Positions 26,328 through 34,249 are shown, counted from the stretch's first letter. The stretch is DNA of 51,311 bases from Corynebacterium yonathiae (GCF_027570195.1 NZ_JAKMUZ010000019.1:1-51311), one strand, 5' to 3'. Made by a program: numbers and translations. The notes: generated by a model not told the origin, from the sequence alone.

Positions 26328-26608
26328 TGTCTGTTACTACCCCAGAAACCAACTCTGACGTCACCATCTTCTACGCCGACTGGTGCCCCTTCTGCGCCAA
26401 GCTGATTAAAAACCTTGACCGCACCGAAACCCCGTACGAGCTTGTCGACGTCGAGGCCGACAACACCGAAGACATCAACGCCTGGATCGAATCCGTCAAC
26501 GACGGCAACCGCATCATCCCCACCGTCCTCTACTCCGATGGCACCCACGAAACCAACCCTCCAGCTTCCTCCGTGCGCAATAAGCAAAAGGAATTGGCCG
26601 AGAGCTAG
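26327..26608 (+). CDS. mrx1: Mycoredoxin (glutaredoxin-like, mycothiol-dependent)
   Basis: A 93-residue thioredoxin-fold protein with the active site C20-PF-C23 in IFYADWCPFCAKL and the cis-Pro segment IIPTVLYSDG near residue 65. In corynebacteria the gene after folA encodes mycoredoxin 1, which removes mycothiol from proteins. The ATG overlaps the folA stop by one base, so it is the last gene of the cysQ operon. The assignment rests on motif plus context; a plain glutaredoxin is the alternative. Confidence 0.85.
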   Translation: MSVTTPETNSDVTIFYADWCPFCAKLIKNLDRTETPYELVDVEADNTEDINAWIESVNDGNRIIPTVLYSDGTHETNPPASSVRNKQKELAES

Positions 26609-26678
26609 GCCAAGCCCCAGCCATTTCGGGGCACCCCTGCCCCACTGCTATGATTAGCCAAGTTGCACACGCAACCCC

Positions 26679-26754
26679 GCCCCAGTAGCTCAGGGGATAG
26701 AGCACGGCTCTCCTAAAGCCGGTGTCGGTGGTTCGAATCCACTCTGGGGCACCA
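26679..26754 (+). tRNA. tRNA-Arg (anticodon CCU)
   Basis: A 76-base cloverleaf with the CCA end encoded. The acceptor arms GCCCCAG and CTGGGGC pair fully. The anticodon stem CGGCT/AGCCG closes the loop CTCCTAA, giving anticodon CCT and reading AGG. The T-arm contains GGTTCGAATCC. A TATGAT -10 lies at 26649-26654 and a strong terminator follows at once. Confidence 0.95.
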
Positions 26755-26761
26755 TGTGAAG

Positions 26762-26798
26762 TCTCGAGACATCGTTCCGGTCGGTGTCTCGAGATTTT
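26762..26798 (+). terminator. Terminator of the tRNA-Arg gene
   Basis: A perfect 10-base stem, TCTCGAGACA (26762-26771) and TGTCTCGAGA (26785-26794), with a 13-base loop, followed by TTTT (26795-26798). It lies 8 bases after the tRNA 3' end. Confidence 0.9.
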
Positions 26799-26863
26799 TC
26801 CGATTATTCAATACTCCGATCTTGCTGCCCAAAGCATATAAGGCGCTGACGTAGACTAAGCCT

Positions 26864-27457
26864 ATGCACTTACTCCTCGCCTCATTCCTACACCCAGAAA
26901 TCAGCAAATATATTTCGGGTCGAGTGCTGTACATCGATGATGCTGCCACGGGAATGAGCCAAGCCCAGTTCGCCCAAACAGAGTTGTCAACCATTCGCGA
27001 TGCGGCAGAGGAACTAATCCCCTTAACCGTGGCGCAGGCGCAACCAAGCGACATACGCAATGAAATCAACTTAGCCGACTGCATCTATGTTGCGAGCGGC
27101 GAGGTATTCCGTCTCCTTGATGCGCTCAGACTCACTGGCACCGACCACCTGCTAGTTGAAGCGGTCCAGAACGGCACGTTTTACGCTGGAAGTTCTGCCG
27201 GCGCAATGGTTACAGGACCTTCAATCGAACCGGCATCAATCATGGACAATCCACAGACGGCACCGCAGCTCACCGACCACACAGGACTCAGTCTCACCCC
27301 ATATGTCATTGTTCCCCACGCTCAAGGAACAACTGGTCCTTATTCTATAAAAGTCATCAGTGAAACTGTTGCGCAGTACGGACGAGATTGGAATCTCCTA
27401 CTGCTGAGGGATGAGCAAGCCCTCTTAGTTGAAGGTGAAACTACCATGCTCATCTAA
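26864..27457 (+). CDS. Peptidase S51 family protein (dipeptidase E-like)
   Basis: A 197-residue class I glutamine-amidotransferase-fold protein. The nucleophile elbow GSSAGA places Ser111 in G-x-S-A-G. VASGEVFRLLDALR fits the conserved substrate loop, and H152 in IVPHAQG together with the TDHTGL segment could complete the triad. Members cleave N-terminal Asp or similar dipeptides. It is shorter than the usual 230 residues. TAGACT lies 6 bases before the ATG with no ribosome site, suggesting a leaderless mRNA. It is the first gene after the tRNA and has a less GC-rich composition than the core genes. Confidence 0.78.
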   Translation: MHLLLASFLHPEISKYISGRVLYIDDAATGMSQAQFAQTELSTIRDAAEELIPLTVAQAQPSDIRNEINLADCIYVASGEVFRLLDALRLTGTDHLLVEAVQNGTFYAGSSAGAMVTGPSIEPASIMDNPQTAPQLTDHTGLSLTPYVIVPHAQGTTGPYSIKVISETVAQYGRDWNLLLLRDEQALLVEGETTMLI

Positions 27458-27502
27458 TCCACCCAGGAAACAACTGCCCTACACTGACTTTCTGGCAATA
27501 AA

Positions 27503-28090
27503 TCAGTTCGATTGCTCCATGGCCTCGTCTTCGTTCGCGGCATGGCGAACCCGCATCGCACTAATATAGCTCAGCGCCAGGAATGCCGTTGCAGCAAGAA
27601 GGGAGTAGCGGGCGGCGTCGGTCCTGCCGTCGCTAAGCGCCTGCACCACAACACTGGTCTGCTCGCCAAAGGGACTATGCCCACCTTGAGCGCGCAGTCC
27701 TGCAATGGCGGAACCGGCTGATTGGCGCGTTGCTTCTGCTATGCCATCGGCACCCGGCCCCATGATGCCGGCCGCCTCCAGCGTCTTCGGCGGCGTTAGC
27801 CCAAGTGCCATGGAAAATACCGACTCAGAAACCGCGGTGTCCAGCGCGGAGCCAACCTGGCGGACCGTACTCTGGGTAGCCGAGGCCTGACCGAAGCTAT
27901 TCACCGAAATCTCGCTGAGCAGTGTGCCTATCAACTGCACAGGCACAAAGCCCAAGCCGTAGAGCGTCAATGGCAAAGCAATGATCCAACCGCAGCCACG
28001 CCAGAAATGAACGCTTGCGACCCCAGCTATCGGCAATCATTCCTTTGGCCTATAACAGCGCTGTCTACAGGACCGCATACAAACTATAAT
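27503..28090 (-). pseudogene. Decayed MFS drug-efflux transporter (DHA2 type)
   Basis: The main open part encodes about 177 residues resembling the end of a 14-helix MFS transporter: LYGLGFVPVQLIGTLLSEI, then SGQASATQSTVRQVG-like FGQASATQSTVRQVGSALDTAVSESVFSMAL, a long loop and a last helix. Reading another frame of the same strand just upstream (28011-28049 on the plus coordinates) gives GMIADSWGRKR, which is MFS motif A from the loop after helix 2, with an in-frame stop a few codons before it. So an N-terminal remnant is joined to the C-terminal third by deletion and frameshift. Transport activity is not expected. Confidence 0.75.
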
Positions 28091-28163
28091 CCCAGTGCGC
28101 ATGAGTTAGATTCAGTCTCGCCGTGGAGGCACTGTGCCTATTCAGTAGCCATCTCGCTTATCG

Positions 28164-28610
28164 TTAGTCACCTGCTACGGGTTGGGCCTTAACCTCTTGA
28201 GCCTCGCTGATGGCATTGCCGAGTGCTGCAATGAATGCAATCAGGCCAATCGTAATGAGGATATGACCAAGACCAGCGATACCAGAGATCATTGCAGTGG
28301 ACTCCTCCCCCATTACGGTCAGGCATCCGTGCCAGATCATGACGCCGACGGTGACGACCACGCCGACGTTATACAGCCAAAAGAACGCATTGAACTGACC
28401 ACGACTGCGTGACAGACCAAAGACTTTCTCCAATACCAAGAAGATAAGGCTCATCATGAAACCGAGCGCCAGCAAGTGAGTATGCGCCACGCTCAGCTGA
28501 GTGAACTCACCCTCGGGGAAATCATTGGCACGCGTGAATTCGCGGTAGAAGACCCCGGCTCCCAATCCCAAGACAAGGTAGAAAATGGATGCCCAATACA
28601 AAGCTTTCAT
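28164..28610 (-). CDS. DUF2871 membrane protein
   Basis: A 148-residue protein with four predicted membrane helices: ALYWASIFYLVLGLGAGV, VAHTHLLALGFMMSLIFLVL, FFWLYNVGVVVTVGVMIW and GLGHILITIGLIAFIAALG. The HTHLLALGF motif in helix 2, next to SVAH, is typical of DUF2871. Histidines in the membrane hint at metal or heme binding, but no function is known. The ATG 28610 has AAGGAG 7 bases upstream; frames extend to 28628. A triple GGTTGA-type operator lies about 105 bases upstream. It sits in the accessory islet after the tRNA. Confidence 0.75.
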   Translation of the reverse strand: MKALYWASIFYLVLGLGAGVFYREFTRANDFPEGEFTQLSVAHTHLLALGFMMSLIFLVLEKVFGLSRSRGQFNAFFWLYNVGVVVTVGVMIWHGCLTVMGEESTAMISGIAGLGHILITIGLIAFIAALGNAISEAQEVKAQPVAGD

Positions 28611-28713
28611 GGTCATTCTCCTTCCCAACCGCTGCTACGGCCGGACTAGCGATGAATCAAATACTCCAAGGACTCATCTTTCTACATCTGTTCCGGCTTT
28701 GAATCGCAGGGCT

Positions 28714-28746
28714 GGTTGAAACTGCAATCAACCAGTCGGTTGACTG
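28714..28746. promoter_or_regulatory. Overlapping GGTTGA/TCAACC operator-like repeats
   Basis: CAATCAACC (28725-28733) and GGTTGACTG (28738-28746) are reverse complements with one mismatch, spaced by 4 bases, the geometry of TetR- or MarR-type operators. A third half-site GGTTGA at 28714-28719 makes a second inverted repeat (GGTTGA-N8-TCAACC). The site is upstream of the DUF2871 gene on the minus strand. No regulator gene is visible in the islet. Confidence 0.6.
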
Positions 28747-28863
28747 TTAGGCTCGGTACCTAAAAATTCATAGGCCTGCCCCAAGAAATAAAAGCGCTGA
28801 ATGCCAGGGCTCTTTTGTTTCAGCAAGGATCCAAATCGTTGAAGTGGTTTTGGATAACTCCAG

Positions 28864-29493
28864 CTAGTTTGAACAGGCCCACGCCTGAACCTTATTCATA
28901 TGTTCAACGAAGGCCGCTTCTGTTCTTTGCTCATGCAATTGAATCCAGGCGTCCACGACATCGTCGGGGTAAACACCCGCCGCGCGCAATACCGCCGCGG
29001 TGAATGGCACTGGAGCCAAGCCTGAAGCTGTAATCACTCCACCATCAAAAACCGCATCGTCTTCTTTATAGCCCTGAGTGTTGGCGTAGCTCACTGAGGC
29101 AAGGAAGCCATGCGCGTTTGAAGTGTGTTTGCAGTGGTCAAGCACCCCAGCACGAGCAAGGGCCAAAGTTCCACCACAGATCGCTGCCAAGAGCACTTCA
29201 TTCTCTTTCAAGACATTAACCGTCTCCAATAGCTGTTCGTGCCCGTCAAAGTATGTATCTGCTCCCGGTACCACGAACGCCGCAATATCAGTCCGATTCT
29301 GGATGTCCTGCAAGGTCAGGAGTGGAACCACCTCGATTCCACCCTTGGAGCGAACGGCTTCTAGCGATTCGCCAACAAACAAAACCTTAAAGCGGCCCGG
29401 CACTTGGGCCTCAGCTTCAGCTACCTGCGTTGTGAGGTAGGCATACTCCCAATCAGACATAGTTTCCGTTGCGTAAATAGCAATGATCTTCAT
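28864..29493 (-). CDS. DJ-1/PfpI family protein
   Basis: A 209-residue protein of the DJ-1/ThiJ/PfpI superfamily. The nucleophile elbow is AAICGGTLALARAGVLD with Cys106, preceded by the conserved acidic position in MSDWEYAYL (Glu16), the other half of the redox-sensitive site. HTSNAHGFLASV and VITASGLAPVPFTAAVL complete the fold. Family members act as stress proteins, deglycase-like enzymes or amidase-like enzymes; none can be chosen here. The ATG 29493 is preferred over 29520 because the shorter protein starts right at the first strand (MKIIAIYAT). It lies at the far side of the islet. Confidence 0.82.
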   Translation of the reverse strand: MKIIAIYATETMSDWEYAYLTTQVAEAEAQVPGRFKVLFVGESLEAVRSKGGIEVVPLLTLQDIQNRTDIAAFVVPGADTYFDGHEQLLETVNVLKENEVLLAAICGGTLALARAGVLDHCKHTSNAHGFLASVSYANTQGYKEDDAVFDGGVITASGLAPVPFTAAVLRAAGVYPDDVVDAWIQLHEQRTEAAFVEHMNKVQAWACSN

Positions 29494-29557
29494 GGAACTC
29501 ACAGTACGCAGGATTTCCAATAAATATTAGAAACTCGAACGACCTGCTTCTTCGCCT

Positions 29558-29563
29558 TAAACT
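29558..29563 (+). promoter_or_regulatory. -10 element for the OsmC-like gene (leaderless start)
   Basis: TAAACT is followed by 6 bases and the ATG at 29570, with no ribosome site. Transcription would start at the initiation codon. Confidence 0.55.
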
Positions 29564-29569
29564 AGCCTC

Positions 29570-29998
29570 ATGTCTGAAGAAACGAAGCAATACGCCGTAG
29601 ACCTCACCCGCCTCGATACCGCCGTATACCGCGCTACCAATTCTGTGGGAGCGAGCATTGAGTTTGGCAGTGGTGAGGGACTCCTCTCCCCCGTCGAACT
29701 TTTACTCGCTGCCGTCGCGGGGTGCTCCGCCGTAGACGTGGACGTGGTGACGTCCCGGCGCGCTGAGCCGGAGTCTTTTGATGTGCATGTGGAAGGCGAC
29801 CGCGTAAATGAGGACGGAGCGTCGCGCCTGTCGGAGGTTCGCGTGGGGTTTGATCTTTCTTTCCCTGATACGCCCGAGGGCAACCAAGCGCGCAAGCTGG
29901 TGGACAACTTGATCCGCATCTCCCATGAGAAGGACTGCACGGTATCGCGCACGGTTGAGAATCCCACACGAGTGTTGTTTAGCAACGACTCGAAATAG
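29570..29998 (+). CDS. OsmC/Ohr family protein
   Basis: A 142-residue OsmC-fold protein. The two conserved cysteines are present: one in LLLAAVAGCSAVDVDVV (Cys52) and one in ISHEKDCTVSRTVENP near residue 123. OsmC and Ohr proteins are thiol peroxidases that reduce organic hydroperoxides; the subgroup with the LSPVELLLAAVAGC pattern (YhfA-like) is less well characterised. It marks the return to core sequence after the islet. The start at 29570 is supported by a -10 hexamer just upstream and the absence of a ribosome site. Confidence 0.85.
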   Translation: MSEETKQYAVDLTRLDTAVYRATNSVGASIEFGSGEGLLSPVELLLAAVAGCSAVDVDVVTSRRAEPESFDVHVEGDRVNEDGASRLSEVRVGFDLSFPDTPEGNQARKLVDNLIRISHEKDCTVSRTVENPTRVLFSNDSK

Positions 29999-30111
29999 CG
30001 CTACTAAGTAAAAGCGCGACATGCGGTTGCGTTCCGGCTGGGGCGCTAGACCTCCTGCTATGGTGCAATTGTTAACTACTGTGACAAATGTGATTACTGC
30101 AGGAGCTCAAC

Positions 30112-31104
30112 ATGTCACCATCTTTCTCCCGTCGCGGCCTCTTTAAGGTCGGCGCTCTCGCCCTGGCAGCAGGCGCCATCGGTGCTGCCGCCCCCCATGC
30201 GGCGGCGCTCGGACCGGTGCGCGGCACCATCATCGATTATTCTGCCGGTGTCCCTTCCCCACAGGCGATTAAGAAGGCCGGCCATATGGGTGCGATTCGG
30301 TATGTTTCCGACAAACGCCCCGATGCAGCGTGGATGGCCGGCAAGCCGGTAACCCTGAAAGAGACCAAGGCCAATGCGGCAGCAGGCCTGCCCACCGCAT
30401 CCGTTTACCAATTTGGCCGCGCAGAAACCGCGGATTGGAAGCAGGGCGCAGCAGGTGCTGCAATTCACGCACCGAAGGCGATTGCACTACACAAGAAGGC
30501 AGGCGGCCCAACCAACCGCCCTATCTACATCGCTATCGACGATAACCCCACCCGCGAGCAGTACACCCGCCAAATCCGCCCATACCTGCAGGCGTTTTCC
30601 AAGACGCTGGAGCTGGCCGGCTACCAGACAGGTGTCTACGGCAACTACAACACCATTGAGTGGGCGATCCAAGATGGCATCGGCAAGTACTTCTGGATGC
30701 ATGACTGGGGTTCTAACGGCAAGATTCACCCACGCACCACAATCCACCAGTTGCCGCACGGCAAGCAGCAGACCATTGGTGGCGTCATCGTAGACGTTAA
30801 CGAGGTCTACGCCGATGACTGGGGCCAGTGGACACCAGGCAAATCCGCGGCACCTGCACCGGCGAAAAAGCCCACCACCAAGAAACCACAGCCAAAGCCA
30901 CAACCGCAGAACACAGCCCCGAGCAATGGCTCGTCCGACCTGGTAAATCAGCTGAGCTCGCAGCTACAGAGCAAGCACCCAGAGCTGCCAGAGCTCCCGC
31001 AGGTAACTGCGGATGGCGTAACTTTCAATGGCAAAACGTTGAGCAACGACCAGATTCGCCAACTAGCGAAGATCGTTGCCGAAACGGTTGCTAAGGCGCG
31101 GTAG
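30112..31104 (+). CDS. Tat-exported DUF1906 (glycoside-hydrolase-like) protein
   Basis: A 330-residue exported protein. The N-terminus SRRGLFK (residues 6-12) is a canonical twin-arginine motif, followed by a hydrophobic stretch and an Ala-rich cleavage region near 30. Residues about 38-235 are a DUF1906 domain (GTIIDYSAGVPSP, IRYVSDKRPDAAWMAGKP, YIAIDDNPTREQYTRQI, YGNYNTIEWAI, YFWMHDWGS), a TIM-barrel family related to cell-wall hydrolases. A Pro/Lys linker (245-275) and a short C-terminal helical domain follow. CAGGAGC lies 6 bases before the ATG. It probably acts on, or binds, the envelope. Confidence 0.85.
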   Translation: MSPSFSRRGLFKVGALALAAGAIGAAAPHAAALGPVRGTIIDYSAGVPSPQAIKKAGHMGAIRYVSDKRPDAAWMAGKPVTLKETKANAAAGLPTASVYQFGRAETADWKQGAAGAAIHAPKAIALHKKAGGPTNRPIYIAIDDNPTREQYTRQIRPYLQAFSKTLELAGYQTGVYGNYNTIEWAIQDGIGKYFWMHDWGSNGKIHPRTTIHQLPHGKQQTIGGVIVDVNEVYADDWGQWTPGKSAAPAPAKKPTTKKPQPKPQPQNTAPSNGSSDLVNQLSSQLQSKHPELPELPQVTADGVTFNGKTLSNDQIRQLAKIVAETVAKAR

Positions 31105-31106
31105 TA

Positions 31107-32153
31107 CTACTTTTTAGAAGGCTCGGAGGTTTTCTCTGAGCCCTTCTTTTTATTTGCGGACTTCTTATCGGAGCTGCCTTTATCCATCTTTTTGGAAGTA
31201 GTGGACTCGCTCGTAGGTTCCTTCGACGAAGATTTATCCTTCTTGCTCTTGCCGGATTTTTCGCCCTTATCCTTCTTGCTAGACGACGTCGTGGAGGTCT
31301 CCGAGGTAGTGGTCTCAATCGGTGGGACATCCTCGCCGTCTTTGTACTTGAGGAAACGCTCGGTAGCCTTGCCCAGGCTCTTTCCGGTGACCTCATCTTT
31401 TACGTAATCAGTAAGCTCATCGGAGGAGCCATTGATTGAGGCGGCGGCAACGAAGTTCTCGCCAAAGGAAACCGAAGAGTTAATGGACTTATCGTTGGAC
31501 CAGCCCCACTTACTGCCCACCACATTGGATAGCTTGGCGGTGCCATAGTCCTGGCGGTAGCCATCCTCAGAGATGGGATCGGCATGCGCCATAGCTACGA
31601 GCACTGGGTGGGTTTCATCGCGCTCGATGAGCTGCGAAATGAAGCTGGCAACGTCATACGTAGAGGTCTGCGAGTAGCCCCACTTCTCGCCGGCTTTGGT
31701 GGATTCGAGATTGAATTCATCGGCAATGGCGTCGATGGAATCCGGGTACTTTTCAAAGAGATCCTCGGCGGACTTATCGGAGGAGCTAGCAATCATATCC
31801 AGCGCCTCATACTTATCTTCGTACTCGCCCTTTTCTATAACGTAGGTGGCGATATAGAGCTTGATGAGGCTAAGCGCCGGGCGAGCCTCGTGCTCTGAGG
31901 CAGAGCCCATGTGCATGCCATCATGCAGGCGAATATAGGTAACCGAGCGCCCTTCATCGCCTTCTAGGAACTCATTGATGTCCGATGGGACGTCGCGGTT
32001 GGTGTCTGTAGATCCCGAGGGGGCGTCGGCAAGCGCGTCGCTTTCACGCTCATCGTTGCTGCACGCAGTAGTGGTCAGGGCGAGCATACATACCGCCAAG
32101 GCGGCACCAGCTTTCACTGATGCCGCCTTGCGAGTCAACGACGTTTTAAACAC
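31107..32153 (-). CDS. SxxK serine-hydrolase-like lipoprotein with Lys/Ser-rich tail
   Basis: A 348-residue lipoprotein with lipobox TTAC (Cys31). The body (60-265) has S95-LIK98 as SxxK, SSSDK around 123-127 as the second motif and K215-WG as the third, the layout of penicillin-binding-type serine enzymes. The last 70 residues are almost only Lys, Ser, Glu and Thr, a wall-spanning or polymer-binding tail. The start is GTG; no ribosome site is seen, and TAACAT 8 bases upstream may give a leaderless mRNA. It converges on the DUF1906 gene with a 2-base gap. It is similar in plan to the lipoprotein at 4510-5454. Confidence 0.75.
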   Translation of the reverse strand: MFKTSLTRKAASVKAGAALAVCMLALTTTACSNDERESDALADAPSGSTDTNRDVPSDINEFLEGDEGRSVTYIRLHDGMHMGSASEHEARPALSLIKLYIATYVIEKGEYEDKYEALDMIASSSDKSAEDLFEKYPDSIDAIADEFNLESTKAGEKWGYSQTSTYDVASFISQLIERDETHPVLVAMAHADPISEDGYRQDYGTAKLSNVVGSKWGWSNDKSINSSVSFGENFVAAASINGSSDELTDYVKDEVTGKSLGKATERFLKYKDGEDVPPIETTTSETSTTSSSKKDKGEKSGKSKKDKSSSKEPTSESTTSKKMDKGSSDKKSANKKKGSEKTSEPSKK

Positions 32154-32192
32154 GTCGATACATGTTACCGGTTGAGTGCACTATCCAAGCAA

Positions 32193-33836
32193 TTAATGCT
32201 GCACGGGTGCCTCCACGCCCACGCCGGTAAGCGAGCGGACTTCCATTTCTGCAGAAAGTTCCTCAAGGTTGTCTGGCTTAGTCATGATGGAGACCAACCA
32301 ACCAACAAAGAAGGACAGCGGAATGGATACCAATCCCGGCGAGGAAAGCGGGAAGATAGCCCAGTCCGCACCGGGGAACATGGAGGTCTCAGAACCGGAG
32401 ACTGCTGGGGAGAAGAAGATGAGCACCAGGCAAGACACCACGCCGGTGTACATGGAGGCCACTGCGCCCGCGGTATTAAATCGGCGCCAGTACAGGGAGT
32501 ATAGGATCGTCGGCAGGTTGGCAGAAGCCGCAACCGCAAAGGCCAAGGAAACCAGGAAGGCCACGTTCTGGGTCATGGCCAGGATGCCCAGGACGATGGA
32601 GACGATGCCAAGGACCACCACGGTGGCCTGAGAAACTCGAACCTGCTCGGCCTCGGTGGACTCACCATTGCGTATAACCGCATGGTAGATATCGTGTGCA
32701 ATCGAAGCAGAGGCGGTAATGGCCAGGCCAGCAACGACGGCGAGCACGGTGGCAAAGGCGACGGCGGAAATAATCGCCATGAAGATAGAGCCGCCAATCT
32801 CCAGCGCGAGCAGCGGTGCTGCGGCATTGGCGCCGCCCGGCGCGGCGAGGATGCGATCCGGACCAACCAGGGCGGCGGCGCCGTACCCCAGGACCAGGGT
32901 CATGAGGTAGAAGGCACCGATGATAACAATCGCCCAGGTAACGGAGCGGCGAGCCTCGGTGGCGGTTGGCACGGTATAAAAGCGCATCAGCACGTGCGGC
33001 AAGCCACCCACGCCCAGCACGAGGGAAATGCCCAGGGAGATAAAGTCCAGCTTGGTGGCAGTGGTGGCACCGTACTTCAGGCCTGGGGCCATGATGTCTT
33101 TAGCTTCATAGCCCTTTTCCTTAATCTGTTCGGAGGCGGCGTGCATGTCGATGGCGTTATTAAACAGAGTGCTAAATCCGCCGCGCAGGGCGATAAAGAC
33201 CAAGATGCACATGATCACCACGCCGGCCACCAGGAGCACGGCCTTAATCATCTGCACGTAGGTGGTGCCTTTCATGCCGCCTACCAGTACATAGACAATC
33301 ATGAGCACACCCACGACGCCCACCACGAGCGCTTGCCACTTGAAATCGTGGATATCCAGTAGCACGGCCACCAAGGAGCCGGCGCCGGCCATCTGCGCGA
33401 TGAGATAGAAGAGCGTGACAAAAAGGGTGGCGATGGACGCCGCCACACGTACAGGCTTCTGCTTCAAACGGAAGGAGAGGACGTCGGCCATAGTGAAGCG
33501 GCCGACGTTACGCATCGGCTCAGCAACGAGCATGAGTGCTACCAACCAGGCGACGAAGAAGCCCACCGAGTACAAGAAGCCGTCATAACCGTTAAGCGCG
33601 ACAGCGCCAACGATGCCCAGGAAGGAGGCGGCGGAGAGGTAGTCCCCAGAGATGGCTAGGCCGTTTTGTCGGCCGGAGAAGGTGCCACCGCCGGTGTAGA
33701 AGTCCGAGGCTTTCTTCGTGGTCTTTCCGGCGCGCAGCACCACCGCCATGGTGATGAAAAGGAAGATGCCGAAAATGGAGATATTCAAGATGGGATTGCC
33801 AGCGGAAGATTCGGCGGCGAGGGTGGTGGTGATCAT
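32193..33836 (-). CDS. mctC: Monocarboxylate/sodium symporter MctC-like (SSS family)
   Basis: A 547-residue transporter of the solute:sodium symporter family with about 13 predicted helices. Family marks include NGLAISGDYLSAASFLGIVG near the N-terminus, GGMKGTTYVQMIKAVLL in the middle and SLAFAVAASANLPTILYSLYWRRFNTAGA near the C-terminus. Together with the preceding DUF485 protein it matches C. glutamicum MctC, which imports pyruvate, acetate and propionate. E. coli ActP with its DUF485 partner is similar. The ATG overlaps the DUF485 stop by one base. The promoter region upstream carries cAMP-regulator-like repeats. Confidence 0.88.
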   Translation of the reverse strand: MITTTLAAESSAGNPILNISIFGIFLFITMAVVLRAGKTTKKASDFYTGGGTFSGRQNGLAISGDYLSAASFLGIVGAVALNGYDGFLYSVGFFVAWLVALMLVAEPMRNVGRFTMADVLSFRLKQKPVRVAASIATLFVTLFYLIAQMAGAGSLVAVLLDIHDFKWQALVVGVVGVLMIVYVLVGGMKGTTYVQMIKAVLLVAGVVIMCILVFIALRGGFSTLFNNAIDMHAASEQIKEKGYEAKDIMAPGLKYGATTATKLDFISLGISLVLGVGGLPHVLMRFYTVPTATEARRSVTWAIVIIGAFYLMTLVLGYGAAALVGPDRILAAPGGANAAAPLLALEIGGSIFMAIISAVAFATVLAVVAGLAITASASIAHDIYHAVIRNGESTEAEQVRVSQATVVVLGIVSIVLGILAMTQNVAFLVSLAFAVAASANLPTILYSLYWRRFNTAGAVASMYTGVVSCLVLIFFSPAVSGSETSMFPGADWAIFPLSSPGLVSIPLSFFVGWLVSIMTKPDNLEELSAEMEVRSLTGVGVEAPVQH

Positions 33837-34183
33837 TACATACCCTCCAGCTCTTCACGGATGGCGGACGACTTAGGCTCGATATTTTTATTGGCGTACT
33901 TCACGTAGATCCACGTGATGATGAAAGTGGTAAGGAACTGGGCCAGGCCGATCACTAGGCCAATATTCCAGCCGCCGCCGAGCTCGGTGGCCATAAAGTC
34001 AGGGGCGAACACGGCAGCCAGGACGTAGACCACGTACCACACGAAGAAGGCCACGGTCATAGGGAAGGTGAAACTCCGGTAGGTGCGGCGCAGCTCGCCG
34101 AATTTGGCGGAGTCACGCATCGCGATGAACTCGCTACCGGTAGGTTCGCGGCGCGAAACAGGAGTTGCAGCTACGTTACTCAT
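33836..34183 (-). CDS. DUF485 membrane protein, partner of MctC
   Basis: A 115-residue protein with two central membrane helices (FPMTVAFFVWYVVYVLAAVFA and IGLVIGLAQFLTTFIITWIYV) and a polar N-terminal region containing LRRTYRSFTFPM, the DUF485 signature. DUF485 proteins precede acetate/monocarboxylate symporters of the SSS family; their exact role is unsettled. AAGGAG lies about 10 bases before the ATG. It is the first gene of the operon with mctC and overlaps it by one base (TAATG). Confidence 0.92.
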   Translation of the reverse strand: MSNVAATPVSRREPTGSEFIAMRDSAKFGELRRTYRSFTFPMTVAFFVWYVVYVLAAVFAPDFMATELGGGWNIGLVIGLAQFLTTFIITWIYVKYANKNIEPKSSAIREELEGM

Positions 34184-34218
34184 AGAGCATCGTCTCCTTG
34201 GATGAGAGGGTCTTAGGT

Positions 34219-34249
34219 CACACGAGATAGTGTGCTATTTATCACTATC
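34219..34249. promoter_or_regulatory. GlxR/CRP-like site and inverted repeats upstream of DUF485-mctC
   Basis: TGTGC-TATTTA-TCACT at 34231-34246 matches 8 of 10 positions of the GlxR consensus TGTGA-N6-TCACA. A perfect repeat GATAGTG (34226-34232)/CACTATC (34243-34249) surrounds it, and CACAC-N6-GTGTG (34219-34234) overlaps its left half. GlxR is the cAMP-responsive regulator of corynebacteria and controls organic-acid uptake genes; binding here is inferred. Confidence 0.55.

Noticed and set aside
28007..28192. 61-residue plus-strand open frame over the MFS relic
   Set aside because: Antisense to the transporter remnant; no features.
26730..29560. Prophage attachment site after tRNA-Arg
   Set aside because: I looked for a repeat of the tRNA 3' end at the far edge of the islet and saw none; there is also no integrase.
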